Positions 7,897 through 10,343 are shown, counted from the first letter of the stretch. The stretch: DNA of 10,472 nt from Baffinella frigidus (GCA_026770585.1 MU646346.1:1059484-1069955), one strand, 5' to 3'. Translations and numbers: made by a program. The notes: generated from the sequence alone by a model not told the origin.

Positions 7897-10343
7897 TCTC
7901 TCTCTCACACACACGGGGCTATGTTGGGAGCTATGTAGGTTGGGGCTATGTAGTGCACGCGCAGCTCTGGCCCTACATGGCCCCTCCTCCGGCGGCACCA
8001 TGCAGATCTTCCCCGGAAACGCGTTTAGTGTGAATAAAACGGGCTAGCAAGCCCACAGGCTAACGGCCTGAAAATAGGGTAGTTAGGCATACGGCATTGC
8101 CTAGGACCTCCTACCGTAGGCCGAGGGATCCTAGGACCAAAAAGTCTCGGCCTACGGTAGGAGGTCCTAGGCAATGCCGTAGGCGTAACTACCCCATTTT
8201 CAGGCCGTTACCCCATTAAAGCACGATTAAGACGGGCTCCGGCACTCCTCCGGCGGCGCCATTGAGGTCTCCCGCACAGGGACCTATCCACACGGTGGGC
8301 TACGAGGGTTTCGTTGACCCTGGATTCCAGGGTGATACGTGACCAATTTGCATCAGGACCTATCCACACGAGAACGCCAGAGGGGCCTATTTAAAACCAA
8401 TGTTCTTTCAAAAGTGGGCGTTTGCGTGGTAACTTTCGTTGATTGGTCGCGTAACTGTGCATATATAGAAAGGACCATTCAGATCCTTTCTACGGAAGGG
8501 CGTGTCGTTGGGCTATGTCGGGAGCATTTAAAACCTAAAGGATCTAAAGGTCTCCCACGCAGGGACCTATGGGGTGTTGTTCGCGGGTCCTTCTTTAGAA
8601 GTCGTTTTTGGAAACCCCTTCTCTGTCTCCTCCGGCGGTACCATTCAGGTCGCACCTGGAAACACGTTTATTTTAAACGAAAACGGGCTAGTAGACACGA
8701 TTAAAACGGGCTAGCTAACACGATTATTGCGCTAATTAATTTCATTTGGGCCCTAATTAGCCTTCGTTCGACTGTTTCATTCAAATTAAACGGGATCCCG
8801 AGGCTAATTGTAATTAAACGCTGCGCCCCTCCTCCGGTACGGTACCATTCAGGTCGTGAACGCGACGGGCGCCGTGGCGCGCTGCTCGCTCATCTACGAG
8901 GGGTGGTCGCTCGGCGGGGCGCGGCTGTTCTCGGGAGGCGGGCCTGTCGACGCGGCAGCGCAGAGTGTTACGAATGTCGTGGATGGGCTTCCCGGGGGGG
9001 TTCCTGCGGACCCGTGCGAGGTGCGAGACAGTTGACTAATTCGGAATTGTCGTGGTACCGCGGGGGGGCAGTCGTGTCCTCTTTCGTGGTACAAATGTTG
9101 CAGGATGAGTCAACGGCTGGTGCGAGGCAGTTGAGTAATTGGGCCGACCGGCTATTCGTACGTTGACGTGATGGGTGTGCGGTACAAATTTGTTAACTTT
9201 GGGGTGGGGAAGAGCCCGGTCTCACCAAACTGAGGTCAAATCAGATTAGTGTCCGAGGCCATGCAATTTAAACCGCCTTTTATGCTATCTTAAGGGTAGA
9301 TTTTGCCAAAATTTGCTAATTTAGCATCGACATGGCTTTAACATGGGATAAAACACACCCCAAGATAGCAAAACCACGGTTTAAATTGCATGGCCTCGTC
9401 CATGAAGATTGCAACAAAGCTAGGAAGCGGTTACGAGCCTGGTAGAGGAGCGTTGCCTGCCAACCCGTGCGAGGTGCGAGGCAGTTGACTAATTCGGACT
9501 TTTCGTGGTACCGCGGGGGGCAGTCGTGTCCTCTTTCGTGGTACAAATATTGCTGGATTAGTCAACAGCTGCCTGCGGATCCGTGCGAGATGAGAAGAGA
9601 TTGCCTGACACGAGAGCCTCCTGTACGACTGTTGACTGATACGGGCAGAATTTATCGAGGTGACACTGCCGTTTATCGCTGCGGAAATGTCGTTAACGGC
9701 AGTGTCTTTTATGGCGGGAGAAATGCCGTTTATAAAGGGGATGAAGTGGCTACCTTAGCCTCTACATTTCTTTACCATAGCACTTATGAGAGCGTTTGCT
9801 GGTGTGCGCAGGTGTTTCCCGGCTTATGGACGCAACAGCGCCTTTACTTGAGCCGTTTTCTGCTACTTGGGCCTCCTATTTTCTGGTGCGAGCATGGTAG
9901 GAGGTGGAGTTAGCGTCCATCCGGAAAATGCTCGATTGAGCGGTCGACACGGGGTACAGTAATGGCACAATGCGTAGCATGTGCGACACTGACGCTTACT
10001 GTTTGGCAATAGATTATCAATCTCTCTGGTGCGGGCAGGTGTTTTCCCGCTTATGGACGCGACAGCGCCTTTACTTGAGCCGTTTTCTGCCACTTGAGCC
10101 GTTTTCTGCCACTTGAGCCGTTTTCTGCCACTTGAGCCGTTTTCTGCCACTTGAGCCGTTTTCTGCCACTTGAGCCGTTTTCTGGCGCGGGCAGGTGTTT
10201 TTCCTGCGCGTCGCGCTCCAACCGCGAGACCCTCCCGGAGGAGCAGGAGGAGGGGCGGACACGCGGGGCCCCTCGGAACCGCGGGATCATTTCGGAGGGG
10301 CAGGAGGGGGGTGGGCGGGGAGTGACGTGTACTGGGTCACCAG
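160..10343 (+). CDS. EBM: GH2 endo-beta-mannosidase-like gene, 12 exons, partial at both ends
   Basis: Joining 160-195, 2108-2162, 2411-2478, 3122-3175, 3938-4078, 4379-4426, 4975-5016, 5253-5328, 6355-6454, 7526-7580, 8853-9020 and 10195-10343 gives an open frame of 330 codons plus 2 bases, with matching phases at every junction. The product aligns by eye with plant mannosylglycoprotein endo-beta-mannosidase (GH2, clan GH-A). That enzyme hydrolyses the mannosyl-beta-1,4-GlcNAc bond of N-glycans, usually in the vacuole during glycan turnover. The end of the catalytic TIM barrel (DIN through GLRGQLYD) is followed by the start of the C-terminal beta-sandwich region ([19 protein letters not shown]). 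The Glu ending FNPE is the expected nucleophile; the acid/base Glu, signal peptide and N-terminal domains would be upstream. Alternatives are a related GH2 exo-beta-glucosaminidase or beta-mannosidase, but the QYRAL and LIWKVQSPW segments look most like plant EBM. The family call is confident; the exact substrate is inferred. Confidence 0.88.
230..472. repeat. GATA/TG/CA-type microsatellite cluster
   Basis: A TG run (241-254) is followed by long imperfect GATA and GATATA repeats with GACA interruptions. An 80-codon open frame on the minus strand here is only a low-complexity LSIY repeat. Confidence 0.95.
488..537. repeat. Short inverted repeat CCTGCTGTAAAA / TTTTACAGCAGG
   Basis: CCTGCTGTAAAA is followed after about 25 bases by TTTTACAGCAGG, which could form a 12-bp stem. 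Its right arm starts the direct repeat that recurs at 1921. Confidence 0.8.
527..592 (+). repeat. Direct repeat, copy 1 of 2
   Basis: The block beginning TACAGCAGGGACTCCAGTCC and ending GTATTCAGGTGG recurs at 1921-1991 with small changes. Both copies are followed or preceded by the CCAGGTCGCCGCTC motif (596 and 2067), so a larger segment of the intron was probably duplicated. Confidence 0.8.
618..650 (+). repeat. Introner-like element, left half only
   Basis: It begins AGTTGACTAATCACAAC and ends TGGTACTAAT, like the left half of the full 88-base element at 3810-3897. The right half is absent, and a different foldback element begins where it should be. Confidence 0.7.
649..795. mobile_element. 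Foldback MITE-like element, about 147 bp
   Basis: The left arm (ATCTCAAAGGGAAAC through ACTACACG) and the reverse complement of the right arm (ATCTCATAGGAAAAC through ACTACACG) align over more than 50 bases with scattered differences. The interior is short and AT-rich. No coding capacity and no clear target duplication were seen. A non-autonomous DNA transposon is the likely explanation. Confidence 0.65.
851..905 (+). repeat. Direct repeat with CCCTAACCCGTATAGCTTGCAG, copy 1
   Basis: A block from CCCTAACCCGTATAGCTTGC to CACTTTGCAGC is repeated at 1078-1123 with an internal deletion. A third partial start (829-849) precedes it. Confidence 0.75.
1078..1178 (+). repeat. Second direct-repeat copy plus right half of introner-like element
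   Basis: Positions 1078-1123 repeat the 851-905 block. From 1121 the sequence continues as the right half of the GTTGACTAA element: GGTTCAGTCAACCTTCC, then GGTACAAATCC, then GGTTTAGTCAACTGCCTCTC. Confidence 0.7.
1236..1660. repeat. Degenerate G-rich telomere-like sequence
   Basis: Many GGGTTTAG-, GGTTCAGGGTG- and GGTTTACG-like words occur on the + strand. Most other tracts in the window show the C-rich strand on +, so this is the main stretch in opposite orientation. No exon is supported here. Confidence 0.6.
1601..1630 (+). pseudogene. Decayed exon 2 copy a
   Basis: After the shared leader AATGCACCCCCGGC, GGGATCTGATACACCTCCTGG resembles the first codons of exon 2 (DLI-x-L-L). The acceptor AG has become GG, and the copy is cut short. 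Confidence 0.65.
1681..1726 (+). pseudogene. Decayed exon 2 copy b
   Basis: It has an intact GGCAG acceptor and reads [15 protein letters not shown]. Compared with exon 2 it lacks the nine bases coding TPY (an in-frame deletion), the Trp codon is AGG, and the donor GT is replaced by CG. It could be entered but not exited by the spliceosome. Confidence 0.8.
1733..1834. mobile_element. Imperfect foldback element with GTCAACT/AGTTGAC ends inside
   Basis: The sequence starting TGTATAAGTCAACTC pairs imperfectly with the reverse complement of the stretch ending GAATTGACTTTTACAACA. GTCAACT at 1743 and AGTTGAC near 1800 recall the introner-like termini, so a distant relative is possible. Confidence 0.45.
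1873..1917 (+). pseudogene. Decayed exon 2 copy c
   Basis: It reads [15 protein letters not shown] and is then closed by TAG at 1918-1920. The acceptor dinucleotide is kept (GGGAG), but the GSLWG end and the donor are lost. Confidence 0.8.
1921..1991 (+). repeat. Direct repeat, copy 2 of 2
   Basis: Second copy of the 527-592 block, sharing TACAGCAGGGACTCCAGTCC, then GCAACTAAAA, then GTATTCAGGTGG. It directly abuts the truncated exon 2 copy c. Confidence 0.8.
2108..2162 (+). CDS. Exon 2: [19 protein letters not shown]
   Basis: Acceptor CCGGCAG (2101-2107), phase 0 in. Eighteen codons plus one base, with donor G|GTACAC at 2163. Last of four tandem copies and the only one with the full GSLW end and both splice sites. 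It corresponds to the D-x-T-R-x-Y-x-x-G-S-M-W segment of plant EBM. Its terminal G joins GG of exon 3 to make Gly. Confidence 0.82.
2163..2410 (+). repeat. Intron 2: CCCGAAA and CCCCAAA tracts
   Basis: Almost the whole intron is a telomere-like heptamer array. The CCCGAAA variant dominates 2187-2280 and a clean CCCCAAA block covers about 2299-2390. The antisense frames give repeated FGVWGLG peptides that are not genes. The acceptor is ACCCAG. Confidence 0.9.
2411..2478 (+). CDS. Exon 3: [22 protein letters not shown]
   Basis: Phase 1 in, phase 0 out, 68 bases; acceptor ACCCAG, donor CAG|GTTCAA. The ADG and DGPYxIQ motifs match W-D-G-x-A-D-G and D-G-P-Y-E-I-Q of plant EBM, just before the nucleophile strand. 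A MITE-like element begins directly after the donor. Confidence 0.85.
2481..2588. mobile_element. MITE-like element with TATCTTA termini (family A, copy 1)
   Basis: TTCAAACCACCGTTTTGTG-TTATCTTA at the left pairs with TAAGATAGCAAAAATATATTTGAA at the right. Its interior resembles the element at 9255-9397, so they belong to one family. It starts two bases after the exon 3 donor. Confidence 0.65.
2629..2697 (+). pseudogene. Decayed exon 3 copy
   Basis: About 68 bases closely match exon 3 ([19 protein letters not shown]). A ten-G run replaces GGGGGAGACG and the copy is one base short, shifting the frame. The acceptor is AAAG and the donor region reads TTTAAGTTT instead of CAG|GT. Confidence 0.85.
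2725..3117. repeat. CCCTAAA/CCCCAAA tracts in intron 3
   Basis: Degenerate telomere-like heptamers, with a clean CCCCAAA block at about 3004-3055 just before exon 4. Confidence 0.9.
2801..2818 (+). pseudogene. Third, short copy of the exon 3 end
   Basis: GGCCTGTACCGGATTCAG followed by GT matches the GPYGIQ end and donor of exon 3. The following GATGAGATTGAAGTTTAAG also resembles 2686-2700, so this copy derives from the neighbouring echo. Confidence 0.65.
3122..3175 (+). CDS. Exon 4: [18 protein letters not shown], nucleophile exon
   Basis: Eighteen codons, phase 0 to 0; acceptor CATGCAG, donor GAG|GTTATG. Matches the plant EBM segment Y-K-Y-G-F-N-P-E. The final GAG codon (3173-3175) is the predicted catalytic nucleophile of this GH2 clan, by alignment with F-x-x-E nucleophile motifs. 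The donor cuts exactly after this codon. Confidence 0.88.
3192..3280. mobile_element. Introner-like inverted-repeat element, 89 bp
   Basis: Starts GCAGTTGACT and ends AGTCAACTGC (perfect 10-bp inverted ends), with internal TTTGGTACTAATC and CTTCCTGGTACAAACCCCGCC boxes. It lies 16 bases after the exon 4 donor and ends just before a new exon 4 copy. Confidence 0.8.
3289..3335 (+). pseudogene. Second copy of exon 4 (truncated)
   Basis: Reads [15 protein letters not shown] and then GTTATGAGCTCC, identical to the donor flank of exon 4. The 5' part (DPRAFF) is replaced. The only nearby acceptor (CTGCAG, 3283-3288) would enter in phase 2, which does not fit the upstream exon. Confidence 0.88.
3382..3469. 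mobile_element. Introner-like element, right end decayed
   Basis: AGCGGTTGACTAATC, TTGGTACTAATCC, CTTCCTGGTACAAATCCCGCC and TTTAGTAGACC appear in the usual order. Both termini have mutations (CGGTTGAC; TAGTAGAC), so it is probably older than the copy at 3810. Confidence 0.75.
3711..3726 (+). repeat. Introner-like right end fragment
   Basis: TGGTTTAGTCAACTGC is the right terminus of the family. It is followed directly by CTCTCTTGTTCGCA, the leader of the exon 5 acceptor. Confidence 0.7.
3742..3800 (+). pseudogene. First copy of exon 5, acceptor mutated to CAA
   Basis: Reads [18 protein letters not shown] with the same leader (GCCTCTCTTGTTCGCA) as the real exon 5. The acceptor is CAA|G instead of CAG|G and V of GSVGVP is H. 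After CCACTGGCCC it is cut off by an introner-like element at 3810, so the last two thirds of the exon are missing. Confidence 0.9.
3810..3897. mobile_element. Best-preserved introner-like element, 88 bp
   Basis: CAGTTGACTAA at the left and TTAGTCAACTG at the right are perfect 11-bp inverted ends. The inner GTAC boxes are CCCTGGTACTAATCC and CTTCCTGGCACAAATCCCGCC. No protein is encoded. It sits between the two exon 5 copies. Another right terminus (TAGTCAACTGCC) follows at 3912-3922. Confidence 0.82.
3938..4078 (+). CDS. Exon 5: [20 protein letters not shown]... to EAWAHHQ
   Basis: Forty-seven codons, phase 0 to 0; acceptor TTCGCAG, donor CAG|GTTTGT. GSVGVP follows the nucleophile exactly as in plant EBM, then T-L-R-R-M-F-P-A-P matches the T-I-R-A-T-M-P-P region. 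[23 protein letters not shown] corresponds to the segment before W-x-Y-H-K-Y-I-P. The second of the exon 5 copies and the only complete one. Confidence 0.92.
4079..4378 (+). other. Intron 5 with exon 5 echoes
   Basis: 300 bases containing repeated CCCGTCC/ACGTCC words, a short MVPAPL-like fragment (4155-4176), a large 3' copy of exon 5 (4189-4272), and then CACGTA/TGATC-rich sequence. Acceptor CGCGCAG. Confidence 0.8.
4189..4272 (+). pseudogene. 3' copy of exon 5 with intact donor
   Basis: Codes [28 protein letters not shown] in the same frame, with a 12-base in-frame deletion relative to exon 5 and an intact CAG|GTTTTC donor. No AG acceptor lies just upstream, so it probably cannot be an exon. 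Confidence 0.9.
4379..4426 (+). CDS. Exon 6: [16 protein letters not shown]
   Basis: Sixteen codons, phase 0 to 0; acceptor CGCGCAG, donor GCG|GTAACC. Matches K-Y-I-P-Y-S-N-P-G-K-V-H-D-Q-I of plant EBM. Confidence 0.88.
4440..4546. repeat. (CCCTAAA)n plant-type telomere repeat inside an intron
   Basis: After a few CCCCAAA units there are about nine near-perfect consecutive CCCTAAA heptamers from 4480. Confidence 0.95.
4667..4714. repeat. Foldback CTCAAAAGTTGAC / GTCAACTTGAG
   Basis: CTCAAAAGTTGAC at the left and GTCAACTTGAG at the right, about 48 bp overall, with TTTGTACCGCG inside. The GTTGAC ends and inner GTAC suggest a shortened relative of the introner-like family. A related unpaired piece is near 3587 (AAAAGTTGACGACCGC). 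Confidence 0.5.
4746..4769 (+). pseudogene. Copy of the exon 6 end with donor
   Basis: Reads NGVLDQIA and then GTAAAT, matching [14 protein letters not shown] of exon 6. The first half of the exon is not recognisable. Confidence 0.85.
4775..4968. repeat. CCCTAAA and CACTAAA tract
   Basis: CCCTAAA units are replaced by a long CACTAAA/CACTTAA variant (about 4838-4960) up to the exon 7 acceptor. Confidence 0.92.
4975..5016 (+). CDS. Exon 7: [14 protein letters not shown] (GC donor)
   Basis: Fourteen codons, phase 0 to 0; acceptor CGAACAG. Corresponds to L-Y-G-x-P-x-x-L-D-D-F-C of plant EBM. The protein alignment requires splicing directly to [12 protein letters not shown], so the donor must be CAG|GCACCC, a GC-AG intron. 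Confidence 0.85.
5017..5252 (+). repeat. Intron 7 (GC-AG) filled with telomere-like repeats
   Basis: Starts GCACCCTC and ends CTCTCCAG. Degenerate CCCTAAA, CCCCAAA and CACCAAA units fill it. No exon copy was recognised. Confidence 0.8.
5253..5328 (+). CDS. Exon 8: [26 protein letters not shown]
   Basis: Twenty-five codons plus one base; acceptor CTCTCCAG, donor CGG|GTTAAC. Q-L-x-N-x-V-Q-Y-R-A-L-x-E-G and W-T-x-x-T-G are the most diagnostic EBM-type motifs in the window; in GH2 barrels this helix leads to the last barrel strand. Phase 1 out. Confidence 0.93.
5402..5427. repeat. Perfect hairpin TCAGAAAAGG-GTTGAG-CCTTTTCTGA
   Basis: A 10-bp perfect stem with a 6-base loop. It is intronic, so a transcription terminator in the bacterial sense is not implied. 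Confidence 0.85.
5452..5600. repeat. 31-bp tandem repeat, about four copies
   Basis: The unit TTTTGATGTTTGTACGAGG plus AATCGACCGCAG is repeated about four times, with a degenerate first unit. The last unit ends CGACGTGCAG and runs directly into the exon 8 copy. Confidence 0.92.
5594..5651 (+). pseudogene. 3' copy of exon 8 with donor
   Basis: Encodes [20 protein letters not shown] in frame, followed by GTCACC, so donor and phase are kept. Glu of LIEG is Gln. The first seven codons (AQLANL and on) are missing and replaced by the 31-bp repeat. Confidence 0.93.
5658..5822. repeat. CCCTAAA / CCCTCAA tract
   Basis: Begins with clean CCCTAAA units and passes into CCCTCAA and CCCTCAG variants. Confidence 0.9.
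5834..5852 (+). pseudogene. Short exon 9 5' fragment
   Basis: GCGCAG|GGTTTCTCATCTGGAAC matches the acceptor and first codons of exon 9 (GFLIWN), and then diverges. Confidence 0.75.
5941..6029 (+). pseudogene. Nearly complete upstream copy of exon 9
   Basis: With an intact GATCAG acceptor it reads [29 protein letters not shown] in the exon 9 frame, then runs into CCTCAACCC repeats instead of ACR and the donor. It could be an alternative 5' part, but no donor in phase 2 follows. Confidence 0.92.
6174..6240 (+). pseudogene. Rearranged exon 9 copy
   Basis: GGCAG|GGTTTTTCATCTGGAAG is followed by a duplicated ATCTGGAAGCCTTCCAG and then GGGGGCCCATGGCTTGGGGG, a mutated PWLGL segment. The frame is lost. 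Confidence 0.8.
6355..6454 (+). CDS. Exon 9: [20 protein letters not shown]... to ALYACRR
   Basis: 100 bases, phase 1 in and 2 out; acceptor CGTGCAG, donor AAG|GTGCGT. G-x-L-I-W-K-x-Q-x-P-W-x-G-L-R-G-Q-x-Y-D is the last barrel strand and adjoining loop of EBM-type GH2 enzymes, whose Trp residues line the active site. [12 protein letters not shown] matches x-x-D-Q-T-A-G-F-Y-G-C-R. Only copy with both splice sites. Confidence 0.93.
6507..6709. mobile_element. 203-bp MITE, 69-bp inverted ends, TA target duplication
   Basis: Arms 6507-6575 and 6641-6709 are inverted repeats with about one mismatch, starting GAGCCAATCTGGTAGGACTT. TA flanks both sides (6505-6506, 6710-6711), as for Tc1/mariner-type insertion. 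Removing the element restores GGTGCTTACCCAAAC, a sequence that also occurs just upstream. Very recent, given the arm identity. Confidence 0.93.
6851..6894 (+). pseudogene. Exon 9 end copy 1
   Basis: TCGGATTTCAACCCCACCGC through GCCTGTCGAAG|GTGCTT is nearly identical to the exon 9 end. It reads [12 protein letters not shown] and keeps the donor. Confidence 0.92.
7011..7054 (+). pseudogene. Exon 9 end copy 2
   Basis: GACGCGGACCTCACCCCCACC then a diverged centre, TTCTGTCGAAG|GTGCTG. Donor kept; protein partly changed. Confidence 0.85.
7147..7190 (+). pseudogene. Exon 9 end copy 3
   Basis: CTCAGACCTTGGCCACAC then TACGCCTGTCGAAG|GCACCA. The oldest-looking copy; its donor has become GC. Confidence 0.8.
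7200..7515. repeat. CCCTAAA, CCCAAAA and CCCCAAA block array
   Basis: CCCTAAA dominates about 7224-7318, CCCAAAA about 7345-7400 and CCCCAAA later. Each variant is locally uniform. Confidence 0.95.
7526..7580 (+). CDS. Exon 10: [18 protein letters not shown]
   Basis: Phase 2 in, phase 0 out; acceptor GTGCACAG, donor [19 protein letters not shown] matches C-A-A-E-P-V-H-V-Q-L-N of plant EBM, the start of the domain after the barrel. First of several tandem copies; the next full-length copy (7728) has a 7-base deletion that breaks the frame. Confidence 0.87.
7728..7775 (+). pseudogene. Exon 10 copy 2, frameshifted
   Basis: AGCGCGGTGCACGCGCAGCT through ACCATTCAG|GTCCTT. Both splice sites remain, but seven bases are missing near the start, so splicing it in would shift the frame. 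Confidence 0.92.
7846..7914. repeat. (CT)n microsatellite
   Basis: CTGT and CTTT units pass into a long CT run and end in CACACA. Antisense frames give RERERE peptides that are not genes. Confidence 0.97.
7951..8005 (+). pseudogene. Exon 10 copy 3
   Basis: TAGTGCACGCGCAGCTCTGG, CCTCCTCCGGCGGCACCATG then CAG|ATCTTC. Insertion in the middle, and the donor GT has become AT. Confidence 0.85.
8063..8208. mobile_element. 146-bp MITE with about 63-bp inverted ends and TA flanks
   Basis: Left arm 8063-8125 starts ACGGCCTGAAAATAGGGTAG and the right arm 8146-8208 is its near-perfect inverse. TA lies at 8061-8062 and 8209-8210. No sequence shared with the 6507 element, so it is a different family with the same type of target site. 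Confidence 0.92.
8235..8266 (+). pseudogene. Exon 10 end copy 4
   Basis: GCTCCGGCACTCCTCCGGCG then GCGCCATTGAG|GTCTCC. Donor flank GTCTCCCGCACAGGGACC matches that of exon 10 (7581). Confidence 0.85.
8472..8523 (+). pseudogene. Exon 10 end copy 5 plus flank
   Basis: GGACCATTCAG|ATCCTTTC, TACGGAAGGGCGTGTCGTT and so on match copy 2 with its flank (7766-7813). Donor lost (AT). Confidence 0.8.
8550..8647 (+). repeat. Intron block repeat ending in exon 10 end copy 6
   Basis: GTCTCCCACGCAGGGACCTA through GAAACCCCTTCTCTGTCTCC repeats 7581-7680, then CTCCGGCGGTACCATTCAG|GTCGCA gives another exon 10 end with a GT donor. Confidence 0.88.
8853..9020 (+). CDS. Exon 11: [20 protein letters not shown]... 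to VPADPCE
   Basis: Fifty-six codons, phase 0 to 0. Preceded by TACCATTCAG, a copy of the exon 10 end, so TIQ|VVNATG is read either way; E-V-V-N-T-T in plant EBM supports the join. A beta-sandwich strand-like segment ([12 protein letters not shown]) follows. Donor GAG|GTGCGA. GC-rich coding sequence differs from the AT-rich intron before it. Confidence 0.87.
9029..9118. mobile_element. Introner-like element, GC-rich subfamily, copy 1
   Basis: CAGTTGACTAATTC, GTCGTGGTACCGCGGGGG, CTTTCGTGGTACAAATGTTG and GAGTCAACGGCTG in order. Same ends and two GTAC boxes as the elements in intron 4, but with a different centre. It begins nine bases after the exon 11 donor. Confidence 0.82.
9255..9397. mobile_element. 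MITE-like element, family A copy 2 (GTCC flanks)
   Basis: GAGGCCATGCAATTTAAACC and GGTTTAAATTGCATGGCCTC are perfect inverted ends, flanked by GTCC on both sides (9251-9254, 9398-9401). Inner TATCTTA/AAGATAGCAAAA boxes and part of the centre match the element at 2481-2588. Confidence 0.88.
9453..9480 (+). pseudogene. Copy of the exon 11 end with donor
   Basis: GCCTGCCAACCCGTGCGAG|GTGCGAGG matches the VPADPCE end of exon 11 and its donor, and is followed by another introner-like element as in the original. Confidence 0.85.
9481..9571. mobile_element. Introner-like element, GC-rich subfamily, copy 2
   Basis: GCAGTTGACTAATTCGGAC, TCGTGGTACCGCGGGG, CTTTCGTGGTACAAATATTG and TTAGTCAACAGCTGC. Nearly the same sequence as 9029-9118. 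Followed by CCTGCGGATCCGTGCGAG (9572-9589), again an exon 11 end, but with AT instead of the donor GT. Confidence 0.85.
9662..9706. repeat. Foldback GACACTGCCGTT / AACGGCAGTGTC
   Basis: Perfect 12-bp inverted repeat with a 21-base loop; TGCCGTTTAT from its left arm recurs at about 9724. Confidence 0.9.
9751..9787 (+). repeat. Fragment of MITE family A
   Basis: TACCTTAGCCTCTACAT, then TTTACCATAGCACTTAT, matches 2521-2556 inside the first family A element. Confidence 0.65.
9799..9893 (+). repeat. Upstream copy 1 of the exon 12 acceptor block
   Basis: CTGGTGTGCGCAG|GTGTTTCCC then TTATGGACGCAACAGCGCC and one or two TTGAGCCGTTTTCTG units. The acceptor and first codons recall exon 12 (GTGTTTTTC), but the coding match ends quickly. 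Confidence 0.75.
10026..10184 (+). repeat. Copy 2 of the acceptor block with a 19-bp array, six units
   Basis: 10026-10089 nearly repeats 9799-9862. From 10073 the 19-base unit ACTTGAGCCGTTTTCTGCC is repeated six times, almost perfectly, ending ten bases before the exon 12 acceptor AG. Confidence 0.95.
10195..10343 (+). CDS. Exon 12: [16 protein letters not shown]... to SDVYWVT
   Basis: Acceptor GCGGGCAG, donor CAG|GTCCCG; 49 codons plus 2 bases. VFFLRVAL matches V-Y-F-L-L-L-K-L and SDVYWV matches S-R-N-F-Y-W-L of plant EBM's C-terminal region. Between them is a Gly-rich insertion made of two related units ([10 protein letters not shown] and [10 protein letters not shown]), probably a surface loop. 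Confidence 0.83.

Larger units (their letters stand above)
7581..8852 (+). other. Intron 10: array of exon 10 end copies, MITE
   Basis: Full or partial exon 10 end copies lie at about 7661, 7728, 7951, 8235, 8472, 8623 and 8825. Between them are repeated intron blocks (7581-7680 matches 8550-8640; 7776-7813 matches 8482-8523), a CT microsatellite and a 146-bp MITE. The acceptor, TACCATTCAG, is itself the end of the last copy. Confidence 0.82.
9021..10194 (+). other. Intron 11: GC-rich introner-like elements, MITE, tandem arrays
   Basis: Contains two long introner-like elements (9029, 9481) and a fragment (9128). It also has repeated CCGTGCGAG exon 11 ends, a MITE (9255-9397), a foldback (9662-9706), and two or three repeated blocks that include the exon 12 acceptor (9799, 10026). 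A 19-bp array runs up to the acceptor GCGGGCAG. Confidence 0.8.

Noticed and set aside
7626-8001. RERERE/LSLSLS open frames on both strands
   Set aside because: Translation of the CT microsatellite and exon 10 echoes.
8339-8704. 121-codon plus-strand open frame
   Set aside because: Made of intron repeat blocks and two exon 10 end copies in a non-gene frame.
8730-8819. AT-rich foldback around CGGGATCCCG
   Set aside because: Inverted pairing is weak and broken; only short palindromes are convincing.
9467-9913. 148-codon plus-strand open frame
   Set aside because: It spans an introner-like element, a foldback and repeat blocks, and resembles no known family; chance openness is likelier.
10073-10184. 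CRISPR-like array (also the 31-bp repeats at 5452-5600)
   Set aside because: Direct head-to-tail repeats without spacers, in a eukaryotic intron.
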